DNA of 10,590 bases from an uncultured Collinsella sp. (GCA_902475445.1 CABRZN010000066.1:1-10590), one strand, 5' to 3'; positions 1 to 6,277 are shown, counted from the first letter of the stretch. A program made the numbers and translations. The notes: a model not told the origin generated them from the letters alone.

Positions 1-1
1 G

Positions 2-187
2 GCGGCGGTTGAACTCTTTGCTGCCAAGGGCCTGTTTCCGGTCGATGTGTGCGTGTCACCCATTCATGGTGCCAAGGGCAACGTTGAGTTTTTCCTGTAC
101 GGCACGAGGTTTGCCCCCGGCGAACGCACCGACGATGAGCTGCAATCCCAGGTATCGGTTATGAGCGAGAAAGCTGCAACGCTATGA
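2..187 (+). CDS. tlyA: TlyA-family rRNA 2'-O-methyltransferase / hemolysin-like protein, C-terminal end (5' truncated)
   Basis: Only the last 61 codons lie in the window; the gene begins upstream. The reading frame starting at base 2 runs without a stop to TGA at 185-187. The visible residues include SPIHGAKGNVEFFLYG (about 20-35 of this fragment), which matches the conserved C-terminal 'SPI.G..GN.EF' signature of TlyA proteins (S4 domain plus FtsJ-like methyltransferase). In mycobacteria TlyA 2'-O-methylates 16S and 23S rRNA and sets capreomycin sensitivity; that activity is known for the family and cannot be tested on this fragment. The stop overlaps the nadK start in an ATGA (184-187), implying translational coupling. 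The tlyA-nadK-recN order is common in Actinobacteria, which supports the call. Confidence 0.85.
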   Translation, partial: AAVELFAAKGLFPVDVCVSPIHGAKGNVEFFLYGTRFAPGERTDDELQSQVSVMSEKAATL

Positions 188-1044
188 AGGTCTTTCTGGT
201 TCCCAATTACTATAAACAAGAGGCGGTCGAGAGCGGCCTGATGCTTGAGCTTTGGCTGACGCGCCAGGGCTATGAGGTCGCATGGGCTGCCGACCAGCGA
301 TCGAAGATTCAGAGCACGCCTGATATTGACGGCTCCGATCTGGTCATTACGCTCGGCGGCGACGGTACGTTGCTGCGCGCTGCCCGCATCCTCAACCATC
401 GCGAGATTCCTATCCTCGGTCTTTCCTATGGTCACCTGGGCTTTCTAACTGCTGCGAGCCCCGAGGAGCGCGACATCCTGCAGGTCGTGAGCGACGCCCT
501 GTCCGGTGAGCTGCACGTGAGCCGTCGCGCCACCATCGCCGCGGATATCGTGTCCTTGCGCGAAGACGGTACGAAGGATGTCGTTCGCACCTTCGCCCTC
601 AACGACATGGCGCTTACCCGCGGTCCGCTGTCCGATATGGTCGAGTTCGACATCACGGTGTCCGGTCACCATATCGACCGCCTACGCGGTGACGGTGTCG
701 TTGTTTCGACGGCGACCGGCTCCACTGGCTATGCACTATCCGCCGGCGGCCCCATCGTGAGCCCCGACTATACGGGCATGGTCTGCGTACCCATTGCGCC
801 GCACACCATTCAGGCCCGTGCCTTCTTGACTTCGCCGAGTGATGTCGTCGAAATCTTTATGTCCGATGATCGCCCGAGCGTGCCGGCGATCGCCATCGAT
901 GGACAGTTTATTACCTGCGATGGCACGGTCGAGAGCGTGGCTGTGCGTCGCGGTCCCGGCGATGTGCTGCTGCTGGATTACGGCCCCGAGAGCTTCTATA
1001 ACTCGGTGAGCCGTGTGTTCTACGGAGTGCGTCATGATCGATGA
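184..1044 (+). CDS. nadK: NAD kinase
   Basis: Soluble cytoplasmic enzyme that phosphorylates NAD to NADP using ATP or polyphosphate. The 286-residue length is normal for bacterial NAD kinases. Seen in the sequence: the GGDGT nucleotide-binding motif at residues 58-62; the following glycine-rich segment GLSYGHLGFL at 79-88; the ALND segment at 138-141, corresponding to the family's conserved Asn-Glu/Asp pair that contacts NAD; and the glycine/threonine-rich block STATGSTGYALSAGGP at 175-190. The usual Asn of the 'N.G.LGFL' motif is Ser81 here. The start is fixed by the ATGA overlap with tlyA; no strong Shine-Dalgarno is visible, so translation probably depends on coupling. The 3' end overlaps recN by 11 bases. 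NADP supply has no obvious functional tie to recN beyond the conserved gene order. Confidence 0.95.
   Translation: MKVFLVPNYYKQEAVESGLMLELWLTRQGYEVAWAADQRSKIQSTPDIDGSDLVITLGGDGTLLRAARILNHREIPILGLSYGHLGFLTAASPEERDILQVVSDALSGELHVSRRATIAADIVSLREDGTKDVVRTFALNDMALTRGPLSDMVEFDITVSGHHIDRLRGDGVVVSTATGSTGYALSAGGPIVSPDYTGMVCVPIAPHTIQARAFLTSPSDVVEIFMSDDRPSVPAIAIDGQFITCDGTVESVAVRRGPGDVLLLDYGPESFYNSVSRVFYGVRHDR
1024..1036 (+). promoter_or_regulatory. recN ribosome binding site and start (inside nadK)
   Basis: GGAG at 1024-1027 is six bases from ATG 1034. It lies inside the last codons of nadK and decides the recN start against the upstream in-frame ATG at 1013. Confidence 0.65.
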
Positions 1045-2662
1045 GCTTCAGGTTTCTAACATTGCACTCATTCGCGAGGCGACGTTGGTGCCGAGTGCCG
1101 GCCTGACTGTCCTGACCGGCGAGACCGGTGCCGGCAAGACCGCGCTGCTCTCGGCCCTCAAGCTTATTTTGGGCGAACGCGCGGATTCGTCGACGGTGCG
1201 CGAGGGTGAGACGCTGGCGAGCGTCGAGGCGCGACTCTTCGACGGGCCGCACGACACGGAAGGCTTTACCGTACAGCGCAGCCTTTCTGCCGAGGGTCGC
1301 AGCCGCGTGAAGATTGACGGTCGCATCGCCAGTGTGCGCGAGCTTTCGGAGCGCGTTGGCGTGATGATGGATTTGTGCGGCCAACACGAGCATCAGCGCT
1401 TGCTCGACCCGGCGCATCACGTTGCGATGGTCGATGCCTGGGCGGGGCGCTCTGCGCTCGAGGCACTCGAGCACTACCGTGCTTGCTTTAAGGCTTCGCG
1501 CGCTGCCGCTAAGGAGGTTCGACGTGTCGAAGAGACCTCGCGTGCGCAGGGGAGCCGCGTCGAGGAAGCGCGCTTTGCGCTCGAGCGCATCGGCGAGGTC
1601 GACCCCAAACCGGGCGAGTATGAGGAACTCGAGGAACTGCTGCCGCGCTCCGAACATGCCGAGGTGCTGGTTGCCACAGCTAATGATGCCCATGCATCGC
1701 TTGCCTCTGAAGGGGGAGCGCTCGATGCCGTGAACAGCGCCGTGGCAGAACTTTCCCGTATGGCTTCCGTCGATCGCAAACTTGGCGACATTGCCGATTT
1801 GCTTTCGGATGCCTGTATCTCCCTTGAGGATTGCGCGAACGAACTTCGTGCCTATCGCGATGGCGTCGCCTTCGATCCGCGCGAGCTCGCTCGTATGCGC
1901 GACCGCTATTCCGACCTCAAGGGCCTGCTGCGTCAGTGGGGCCCCACCATGGACGACGTCTTTGCCATGCGCGATCGTTCGCAAGAGCTGCTGTCGCTGG
2001 TAGACGATGGTGACGAGCGGATCAGGAAGGCGCGCGAGGCGCTTGGTGCGGCTGAGCGCGAGCTTTTTGCTGCCGCTAAGGCGCTCAAGCGTGCGCGCAA
2101 CACGGCCGCTCCGCGCTTTTGTCACGAGGTCGGCCGCCAGATGGCGCGCCTGGAGATGGGTAGTGCCGAGCTCGTCTGGGAGTCGCGTGATCTTCCCCGT
2201 GCTGATTGGACGCCCGTTGGTCCTTCGAGCTACGAGCTGCTATACCGCAGCGGTGCCGGTTTGACGCCGCGCCCCCTGCGTCGAATTGCGTCGGGCGGCG
2301 AGCTCAGCCGCGTCATGTTGGCAAGCAAGGTTGTCCTCGGTAACGCGGACGGTGTCGATACACTGGTGTTTGACGAGGTCGATGCCGGTGTCGGTGGCTC
2401 CACGGCGCGTGCACTTGCGGGCGTGCTGGCAGATCTCGCCGCTACGCATCAGGTGATTGTCGTAACCCATTTGGCGCAGGTCGCCGTCATGGCTGACAAG
2501 CATTATGTTGTCAGCAAGGAACCGGGCGATGTTCCCCAGACGCATTTGGACGAGGTAACCGGCGAAGCGCGTACCGCCGAGATCGCCCGCATGTTGAGCG
2601 GCGATCAGTCCGAGGCAAGCTTGGCCCACGCAAAGCAGATGCTCGAAGAAGCTCGAGGTTAG
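1034..2662 (+). CDS. recN: DNA repair protein RecN (SMC-like ATPase)
   Basis: Cytoplasmic SMC-family ATPase acting in recombinational repair of double-strand breaks. It is 542 residues when started at ATG 1034, close to the 550-580 usual for RecN. Seen: N-terminal MIDELQVSNIALI typical of the family; Walker A GETGAGKT at 29-36; a Glu/Ala/Arg-rich central region (about 150-375) consistent with the coiled coil; the ABC signature SGGELSR at 420-426; Walker B with DE at 447-448 in DEVDAGVGG; and an 'VVTHLAQVA' switch segment after it. The ATG at 1013 in the same frame is less likely: 1034 has a GGAG (1024-1027) six bases upstream and gives the canonical N-terminus. It overlaps nadK and probably shares its transcript. 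I saw no LexA-like box immediately upstream, so any SOS control must come from a promoter outside the window. Confidence 0.95.
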   Translation: MIDELQVSNIALIREATLVPSAGLTVLTGETGAGKTALLSALKLILGERADSSTVREGETLASVEARLFDGPHDTEGFTVQRSLSAEGRSRVKIDGRIASVRELSERVGVMMDLCGQHEHQRLLDPAHHVAMVDAWAGRSALEALEHYRACFKASRAAAKEVRRVEETSRAQGSRVEEARFALERIGEVDPKPGEYEELEELLPRSEHAEVLVATANDAHASLASEGGALDAVNSAVAELSRMASVDRKLGDIADLLSDACISLEDCANELRAYRDGVAFDPRELARMRDRYSDLKGLLRQWGPTMDDVFAMRDRSQELLSLVDDGDERIRKAREALGAAERELFAAAKALKRARNTAAPRFCHEVGRQMARLEMGSAELVWESRDLPRADWTPVGPSSYELLYRSGAGLTPRPLRRIASGGELSRVMLASKVVLGNADGVDTLVFDEVDAGVGGSTARALAGVLADLAATHQVIVVTHLAQVAVMADKHYVVSKEPGDVPQTHLDEVTGEARTAEIARMLSGDQSEASLAHAKQMLEEARG

Positions 2663-2680
2663 GTCGTAACAGCGGTGTTG

Positions 2681-2713
2681 GTGGGACAAAATAGACTGAA
2701 ATTTTTGTCCCAC
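2681..2713. repeat. Perfect 11-bp inverted repeat between convergent genes
   Basis: GTGGGACAAAA (2681-2691) is exactly complementary to TTTTGTCCCAC (2703-2713), with an 11-base AT-rich loop. It is the main structure in the 59-bp gap between the recN stop and the regulator stop. The A/T pairs sit at the loop end and neither flank has a T-tract, so it is not a canonical intrinsic terminator in either direction, although it may still help stop the two converging transcripts. It could be a copy of a dispersed palindromic repeat. Confidence 0.7.
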
Positions 2714-2721
2714 TACGCGTT

Positions 2722-3579
2722 TTACTCAACGACTTTGTCCGGCTGGATGAGCTCCTCGTAGTAGCTGATATGCTCACGCGCGTCTTTAATCTCGGGCAGC
2801 AGGAAGTTGTAGATGACTTCGATGATCATCGTGGCGCTGATCTTGGAGAACGCAAAGTCGCCCGTCGTCAGCAGCGCTTCGTGGTTGACGGTATTAAACG
2901 TGTAGTCTGCCAGGCGCGCGAGCGGGGATTTGCTGTCGCTGCTGATGACGACTACGGTTGCGCCGCAGTCGCGAGCCGCTTTTGCCATGCGATTCAGTCG
3001 GCGCGATTTGCCGGAGTTTGAGATGAGCACGATGACGTCACCCGGGCGCAACGTGAGCGCAAAGCCGATTGATGTCTCGCTAATGGTGCTCGCCATGCAG
3101 CGCAGGCCCAGCTGCGAAAACTTAAACGTCGCATCGAGCGCGACCGCGTTCGTATTGCCCACAGCTGCAAACTCAATAACCCCTGCATGCTTAAAGGCAT
3201 GCACAACAGCCGCCAGCGTATCGTGGTCGATTCCGTCGATGGTCGCATTAAGCTCGCTCACCTTGGCAGCCAGGATGTTCTTGAGGCTCTGCTCCATATT
3301 GTCGAGCGAGACCTCGTCAGTCAGGCCCTCGTTACGCTGGCTTTCCAAATCCCTCGCCAACGAAAACTGAAAGCTGCGGAAGCTACCAAAGCCAAGCTTG
3401 CGGCAGAAGCGCGAAACGGTCGCCTCGGACGTGGCGGCGGCGCGCGAGAGCTGAGCGGCCGTGAGGCGTGGCGCCTCGGACTGGTGCTCCAATATATAGT
3501 CGACAATGCGCTGCTCGGACTCGCTGTATCCCTGATGGGTACTAATGAGGGAAAGTGCGCTCTTGCTACTATCGGTCAT
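2722..3579 (-). CDS. RpiR/MurR-family transcriptional regulator (HTH plus SIS domain)
   Basis: A 285-residue DNA-binding regulator, the usual length for the family. The N-terminal third is an RpiR-type helix-turn-helix: LTAAQLSRAAATSEATVSRF at about 39-58 carries the recognition helix, followed by CRKLGFGSF. The second half is a SIS (sugar isomerase) domain: VIEFAAVGNTNAVALDATF from 134 and VIVLISNSGKSRRLN from 182, where SNSGKS matches the phosphosugar-binding Ser/Thr loop. The family senses sugar phosphates. The start at 3579 (ATG, minus strand) is chosen over the in-frame ATG at 3627 because AGGAG lies six bases upstream of it and the protein then begins MTDSSKS. It is divergent from the PTS permease at 3852, so it probably controls that gene and perhaps itself. 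Whether it represses or activates, and its ligand, cannot be read from the sequence. Confidence 0.9.
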   Translation of the reverse strand: MTDSSKSALSLISTHQGYSESEQRIVDYILEHQSEAPRLTAAQLSRAAATSEATVSRFCRKLGFGSFRSFQFSLARDLESQRNEGLTDEVSLDNMEQSLKNILAAKVSELNATIDGIDHDTLAAVVHAFKHAGVIEFAAVGNTNAVALDATFKFSQLGLRCMASTISETSIGFALTLRPGDVIVLISNSGKSRRLNRMAKAARDCGATVVVISSDSKSPLARLADYTFNTVNHEALLTTGDFAFSKISATMIIEVIYNFLLPEIKDAREHISYYEELIQPDKVVE

Positions 3580-3627
3580 GGATGGCTCCTGGTTGGCATG
3601 AAAATCTAATTTGATTCGCAATGCCAT

Positions 3628-3633
3628 AGTATA
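3628..3633 (-). promoter_or_regulatory. Candidate -10 element for the regulator gene
   Basis: On the minus strand these bases read TATACT, five of six matches to the -10 consensus, placing a start site near 3621 and a leader of about 42 bases. No convincing -35 is seen at the right distance, so this is a suggestion only. Confidence 0.4.
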
Positions 3634-3660
3634 CGGGCATTTTCAATTACAAGATACACC

Positions 3661-3688
3661 TTGCCGTTTCAAGCGATGATGATAAACT
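3661..3688 (+). promoter_or_regulatory. Candidate promoter of the PTS permease
   Basis: TTGCCG (3661-3666) and TAAACT (3683-3688) are separated by 16 bases; each matches four of six consensus bases. A start near 3695 would give a leader of about 157 bases. The candidate operator half-sites begin at the -10 element and continue just downstream, a position suited to repression. Confidence 0.35.
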
Positions 3689-3724
3689 TTCACCTACCGT
3701 TTACGGTTATGAAAGAACCTTTCA
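3687..3724. promoter_or_regulatory. Candidate operator cluster for the RpiR-family regulator
   Basis: TGAAAG-AAC-CTTTCA at 3710-3724 is a perfect 6-bp inverted repeat with a 3-base spacer (TGAAA-N5-TTTCA). Another CTTTCA lies at 3687-3692, and CTTTCACC recurs at 3687-3694 and 3719-3726, 32 bases apart (about three helical turns). Between them ACCGT-TT-ACGGT (3696-3707) forms a second dyad. A further lone CTTTCA is at 3773-3778. RpiR-family regulators bind short palindromes, so this is the best operator candidate in the divergent region; the assignment is inference. Confidence 0.45.
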
Positions 3725-3790
3725 CCGGAGAATTGCACCTTGTCTCTTCTCACGCAAGCGGTGGGTTGGTATCTTTCAGTTGTGGAAAAG

Positions 3791-3829
3791 CGCGCCACGA
3801 GGCGCGTGTAGGGGAGCGCCCGCGGGCGC
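3791..3829 (+). other. Two adjacent GC-rich hairpins in the PTS permease leader
   Basis: CGCGCC-ACGA-GGCGCG (3791-3806) can form a 6-bp stem with a tetraloop. GCGCCCGCGGGCGC (3816-3829) is a perfect 14-bp palindrome that can fold as a 5-bp stem with a CGCG loop. The left arm of the first could instead pair with the right arm of the second, so alternative folds are possible. They lie 12 bases upstream of the AGGAGG (3841-3846). There is no T-tract, so they do not form an intrinsic terminator. Confidence 0.5.
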
Positions 3830-3840
3830 AGAACTCAAGA

Positions 3841-3854
3841 AGGAGGGACACATG
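3841..3854 (+). promoter_or_regulatory. Strong Shine-Dalgarno and start of the PTS permease
   Basis: AGGAGG at 3841-3846 is followed after five bases by ATG 3852. It fixes the start against the in-frame ATG at 3780, whose extra 24 residues are encoded by the hairpin-rich leader and do not belong to the IIB domain. Confidence 0.85.
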
Positions 3855-5855
3855 GCTAAGTTTGACATCATCGCCGCGACCGGTTGCCCGACCGGTATCG
3901 CGCACACCTTCATGGCGAAGGAGGCGCTGGAGAAGGCAGCTGCCGAGCGTGGTCTCACCATTAAGGTCGAGACGCATGGCCAGGTCGGTGTCGAGAACGA
4001 GCTCACGAAGGGTGAGATCGCCGGTGCCAAGGCCGTCGTCGTCGCAGCCGATAAGGATGTCCAGGCGGAGCGTTTCGCCGGTAAGCCCATGGTTTCCGTT
4101 GGTGTTTCCAAGGCCCTGTCCGTCGAGGCCGCCGGCAAGCTGATTGACCGCGCGCTCCGCGCCAAGGGCGACGACTCGGTTGCCGCCGCTGCCGATGTCG
4201 AGGACGAGGTCGAGGAGAAGGAGTCCGTCGGCCACATTATCTACAAGCACCTCATGAACGGCGTCAGCCACATGCTGGTCTTCGTCGTCGCCGGTGGTGT
4301 TCTGACCGCTCTTTCGTTCCTGTGGGGCATCACGTCCTTCGATTCGACGGCGTCTGACTACAACAGCTTTGCTGCGATGCTCAAGATCATCGGCGGTATC
4401 GCCATGAACCTCATGGTTCCCGTGCTTTCCGCCTACATCGCCGAGTCCATCGGCAAGCGCCCGGCGCTCGTCCCCGGCTTCGTCGCCGGTATGATCGCCA
4501 TCCAGGGCCTGCCCGTTAACGCCGAGACCGGTATGATCGACGCTGGCGGCGCTGGCGTGGGCTTCGGCTTCCTGGGCGGCATCGTCGGCGGCTTCCTCGC
4601 TGGTTATGTCATCCTGCTGCTCGAGAAGGTCTTTGCCGGTCTGCCCAAGAACCTGGACGGCCTCAAGGCAATCTTCCTGTACCCGCTGTTCTCGACTGCC
4701 ATCGTCGGCCTCGTGATGCTCGGCATCTCCGGCCCCATGGCTGCCATCAACACCGCCATGATGGACTTCCTCAAGGGTCTGTCCGCTTCTGGCGCCATCG
4801 TCCTGGGTCTTGCCATCGGCTGCATGTGCGCCGTTGACATGGGCGGCCCGGTCAACAAGGCTGCCTACGTCACCGGTACCGCTATGCTTACCGAGGCCTT
4901 GGCCGCCGGTGTCGGCACCGACACCTACAACTTCGGCACCAACTTCATGGCTGCCGTCTCCGCCGCCTGCATCGTTCCGCCGCTGATCACCACCTTCGCC
5001 GTCGTCGTCGGCAAGAAGTACTTCAGCCAGGAGGATCATGACGCCGGTATCGTCAACCTCATCCTTGGTTGCACCCACATCACCGAGGGCGCCATTCCGT
5101 TCATGACCAAGAACATCTGGCCCGTCATGCCCATCATGATGCTCGGTTCCTCCATCGCTTCGATCCTGACCATCATGTTCAATGTCCACGATCCGGCGCC
5201 CCACGGTGGCTTCCTGGTCCTGCCCGTTGTCGAGAACGGTCCGCTGTGGGTCCTCGCGATCCTCATCGGCGCTGTTGTTGGTGGCATCCTGTTCGTCGCC
5301 TTCAAGAAGTATGACTTCGAGAAGAACCAGAAGGCAGCTCCTGCAGCCAAGCCGGTTGAGGCTCCCAAGGCCGATGCCGTCGAGGCCCCCAAGGCCGAGG
5401 CTGCCGACTTCGTGAAGGTCGAGAATGTCTTTGTCGCCGAGGACTTCGCTTCTCGTGACGAGGCTCTGAGCTTCGTTTCCAACCAGGCCGTCAAGGCCGG
5501 TATCGCCAGCGACGCCGACGCCGTGATGAACGCCTTCCTGGCCCGCGAGGCCGAGGGCACCACGGGCATGATGGAGGGCTTCGCCATCCCGCATGCCAAG
5601 TCCGACGCCATTACCGAGGCTGCCGTCATCGTCGTCAAGGACGAGTCCGGCGTGACCGGTTGGGATACCATGGACGGCGCTCCCGTTAACGTGGCCATCG
5701 CTCTGCTCATCCCGGGTGCACAGGCTGGCACCACGCACCTCAAGATCCTGTCCAAGGTCGCCGAGGCGCTCATGGACGAGGACTTCCGTGCCACCGTCAA
5801 GGGTTCCACCGACGCCGCCGAGATCGCCAAGACGATCAACGCCCGCCTGGTCTAA
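3852..5855 (+). CDS. PTS fructose/mannose-type permease, fused EIIB-EIIC-EIIA
   Basis: Membrane sugar transporter that imports and phosphorylates its substrate with phosphate from phosphoenolpyruvate via EI and HPr; 667 residues. Domains in order: IIB at about 1-100 with the phosphocysteine Cys12 in ATGCPTGIAHT; a short acidic linker; membrane IIC at about 126-495 with many hydrophobic segments and the substrate-site motifs GGPVNKAAY (331-339) and EGAIPF (412-417); an Ala/Pro/Lys linker at about 495-525 containing a tandem VEAPKA(D/E)A repeat (502-517); and IIA at about 527-667 with the phosphohistidine His581 in AIPHAKS. All key residues are present. The B-C-A order resembles Bacillus ManP. 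No 1-phosphofructokinase, isomerase or HPr gene is adjacent, so fructose, mannose or another hexose are all possible. It is divergent from an RpiR-family gene and ends at a strong terminator, so it is probably monocistronic. Codon use leans strongly to C-ending codons and AAG, suggesting high expression. Confidence 0.95.
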   Translation: MAKFDIIAATGCPTGIAHTFMAKEALEKAAAERGLTIKVETHGQVGVENELTKGEIAGAKAVVVAADKDVQAERFAGKPMVSVGVSKALSVEAAGKLIDRALRAKGDDSVAAAADVEDEVEEKESVGHIIYKHLMNGVSHMLVFVVAGGVLTALSFLWGITSFDSTASDYNSFAAMLKIIGGIAMNLMVPVLSAYIAESIGKRPALVPGFVAGMIAIQGLPVNAETGMIDAGGAGVGFGFLGGIVGGFLAGYVILLLEKVFAGLPKNLDGLKAIFLYPLFSTAIVGLVMLGISGPMAAINTAMMDFLKGLSASGAIVLGLAIGCMCAVDMGGPVNKAAYVTGTAMLTEALAAGVGTDTYNFGTNFMAAVSAACIVPPLITTFAVVVGKKYFSQEDHDAGIVNLILGCTHITEGAIPFMTKNIWPVMPIMMLGSSIASILTIMFNVHDPAPHGGFLVLPVVENGPLWVLAILIGAVVGGILFVAFKKYDFEKNQKAAPAAKPVEAPKADAVEAPKAEAADFVKVENVFVAEDFASRDEALSFVSNQAVKAGIASDADAVMNAFLAREAEGTTGMMEGFAIPHAKSDAITEAAVIVVKDESGVTGWDTMDGAPVNVAIALLIPGAQAGTTHLKILSKVAEALMDEDFRATVKGSTDAAEIAKTINARLV

Positions 5856-5891
5856 TCCAGCAGTTAGCGAATAACATCGCCCCCTGTATAT

Positions 5892-5927
5892 AAGGCGGAG
5901 TCCCTCTCCAGGGCCTCCGCCTTTTTT
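5892..5927 (+). terminator. Rho-independent terminator of the PTS permease
   Basis: AAGGCGGAG (5892-5900) pairs perfectly with CTCCGCCTT (5915-5923); inside it CCCT/AGGG (5902-5905 with 5910-5913) adds a second short stem. Six T residues run at 5922-5927. It lies 37 bases after the permease stop. Confidence 0.93.
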
Positions 5928-5938
5928 CTATCCCTCCC

Positions 5939-6011
5939 ATAAGTTGCGGTGAAATAGGGTCTGTTTAAACGATTCAACCCCAAATTCAGTCCCTATTTCA
6001 CCGCAACTTAT
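5939..6011. repeat. Long perfect inverted repeat (21-bp arms)
   Basis: The arm at 5939-5959 (begins ATAAGTTGCGG, ends AATAGGG) is the exact reverse complement of 5991-6011. Past one T-T mismatch the stem continues with CTG/CAG (5961-5963 with 5987-5989), leaving a 23-base loop. Outer flanks TCCCTC (5931-5936) and GAGGGA (6023-6028) are also complementary, though offset. There is no T-tract after either arm, so it is not a standard terminator. A palindromic intergenic repeat or MITE-like element is more likely. Confidence 0.8.
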
Positions 6012-6125
6012 AAAAGGGTATAGAGGGAACTGCCCATTGAGTCTTTGTCGCAAACAGATCCTCAGCCAGAATTCCGTTCCGCCGATATTGCTCTGGACCG
6101 ACCGATTTTCCGCAGCTCGCCCGCC

Positions 6126-6234
6126 GGGCGGGGCGGTTAAGTTTGTCGCGAGTTCCGCACGCAAAGGAAAGCACTTAATGTGCTTTCCGTCTTGCGCAGG
6201 ACTGTAGAGCAGCAAACTTAACCCGCCCCGGCCC
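6126..6234. repeat. Long imperfect hairpin, possible MITE-like repeat or structured RNA
   Basis: The outer arms 6126-6145 and 6213-6234 are complementary over about 20 bp with two single-base bulges; they include TTAAGTTTG (6137-6145) against CAAACTTAA (6213-6221). At the centre GGAAAGCAC (6166-6174) and GTGCTTTCC (6180-6188) form a perfect 9-bp stem with a 5-base loop. Between these, GCAA (6161-6164) can pair with TTGC (6192-6195), and weaker complementarity links the AGTTCC side to AGGACT. The whole stretch therefore folds on itself. It matches no RNA family I recognise, and the DNA alone does not show whether it is transcribed. Confidence 0.6.
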
Positions 6235-6240
6235 CCGATG

Positions 6241-6277
6241 GCCCCAGACCGGCGGGATAGACCGGTTCAGATGGGGC
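6241..6277. repeat. Small dyad (GCCCCA / TGGGGC with internal ACCGG / CCGGT)
   Basis: GCCCCA (6241-6246) pairs with TGGGGC (6272-6277), and ACCGG (6248-6252) with CCGGT (6262-6266). Only three T residues follow, so it is at best a weak terminator. It directly follows the long hairpin and could close a short transcript from it. Confidence 0.4.

Noticed and set aside
911..2125. 404-codon open frame on the minus strand opposite recN
   Set aside because: Overlaps recN, which has all its ATPase motifs; the antisense product shows no family features.
2681..2713. Canonical bidirectional intrinsic terminator
   Set aside because: The T residues are within the stem next to the loop and no T-run follows on either strand.
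3580..3627. Upstream in-frame ATG (3627, minus strand) as start of the RpiR-family gene
   Set aside because: ATG at 3579 has AGGAG six bases upstream; the longer form would start only a few bases from the candidate -10 element, upstream of the good ribosome binding site.
3780..3851. Upstream ATG (3780) as start of the PTS permease
   Set aside because: The extra 24 residues come from the hairpin leader; ATG 3852 has a near-perfect Shine-Dalgarno and begins the IIB domain correctly.
3750..5738. 662-codon open frame on the minus strand opposite the PTS permease
   Set aside because: Its composition is Gly/Asp/His/Val-rich low complexity, as expected from the complement of a strongly codon-biased GC-rich gene; the plus strand has complete PTS domains and a Shine-Dalgarno.
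5928..6215. 95-codon minus-strand frame in the gene-free interval
   Set aside because: It runs through both palindromic elements, which explain its sequence, and has no convincing ribosome binding site.
6126..6234. tRNA or 6S RNA
   Set aside because: No cloverleaf or anticodon arm can be drawn, and the element is much shorter than 6S RNA and lacks an evident large central bubble between long helices.
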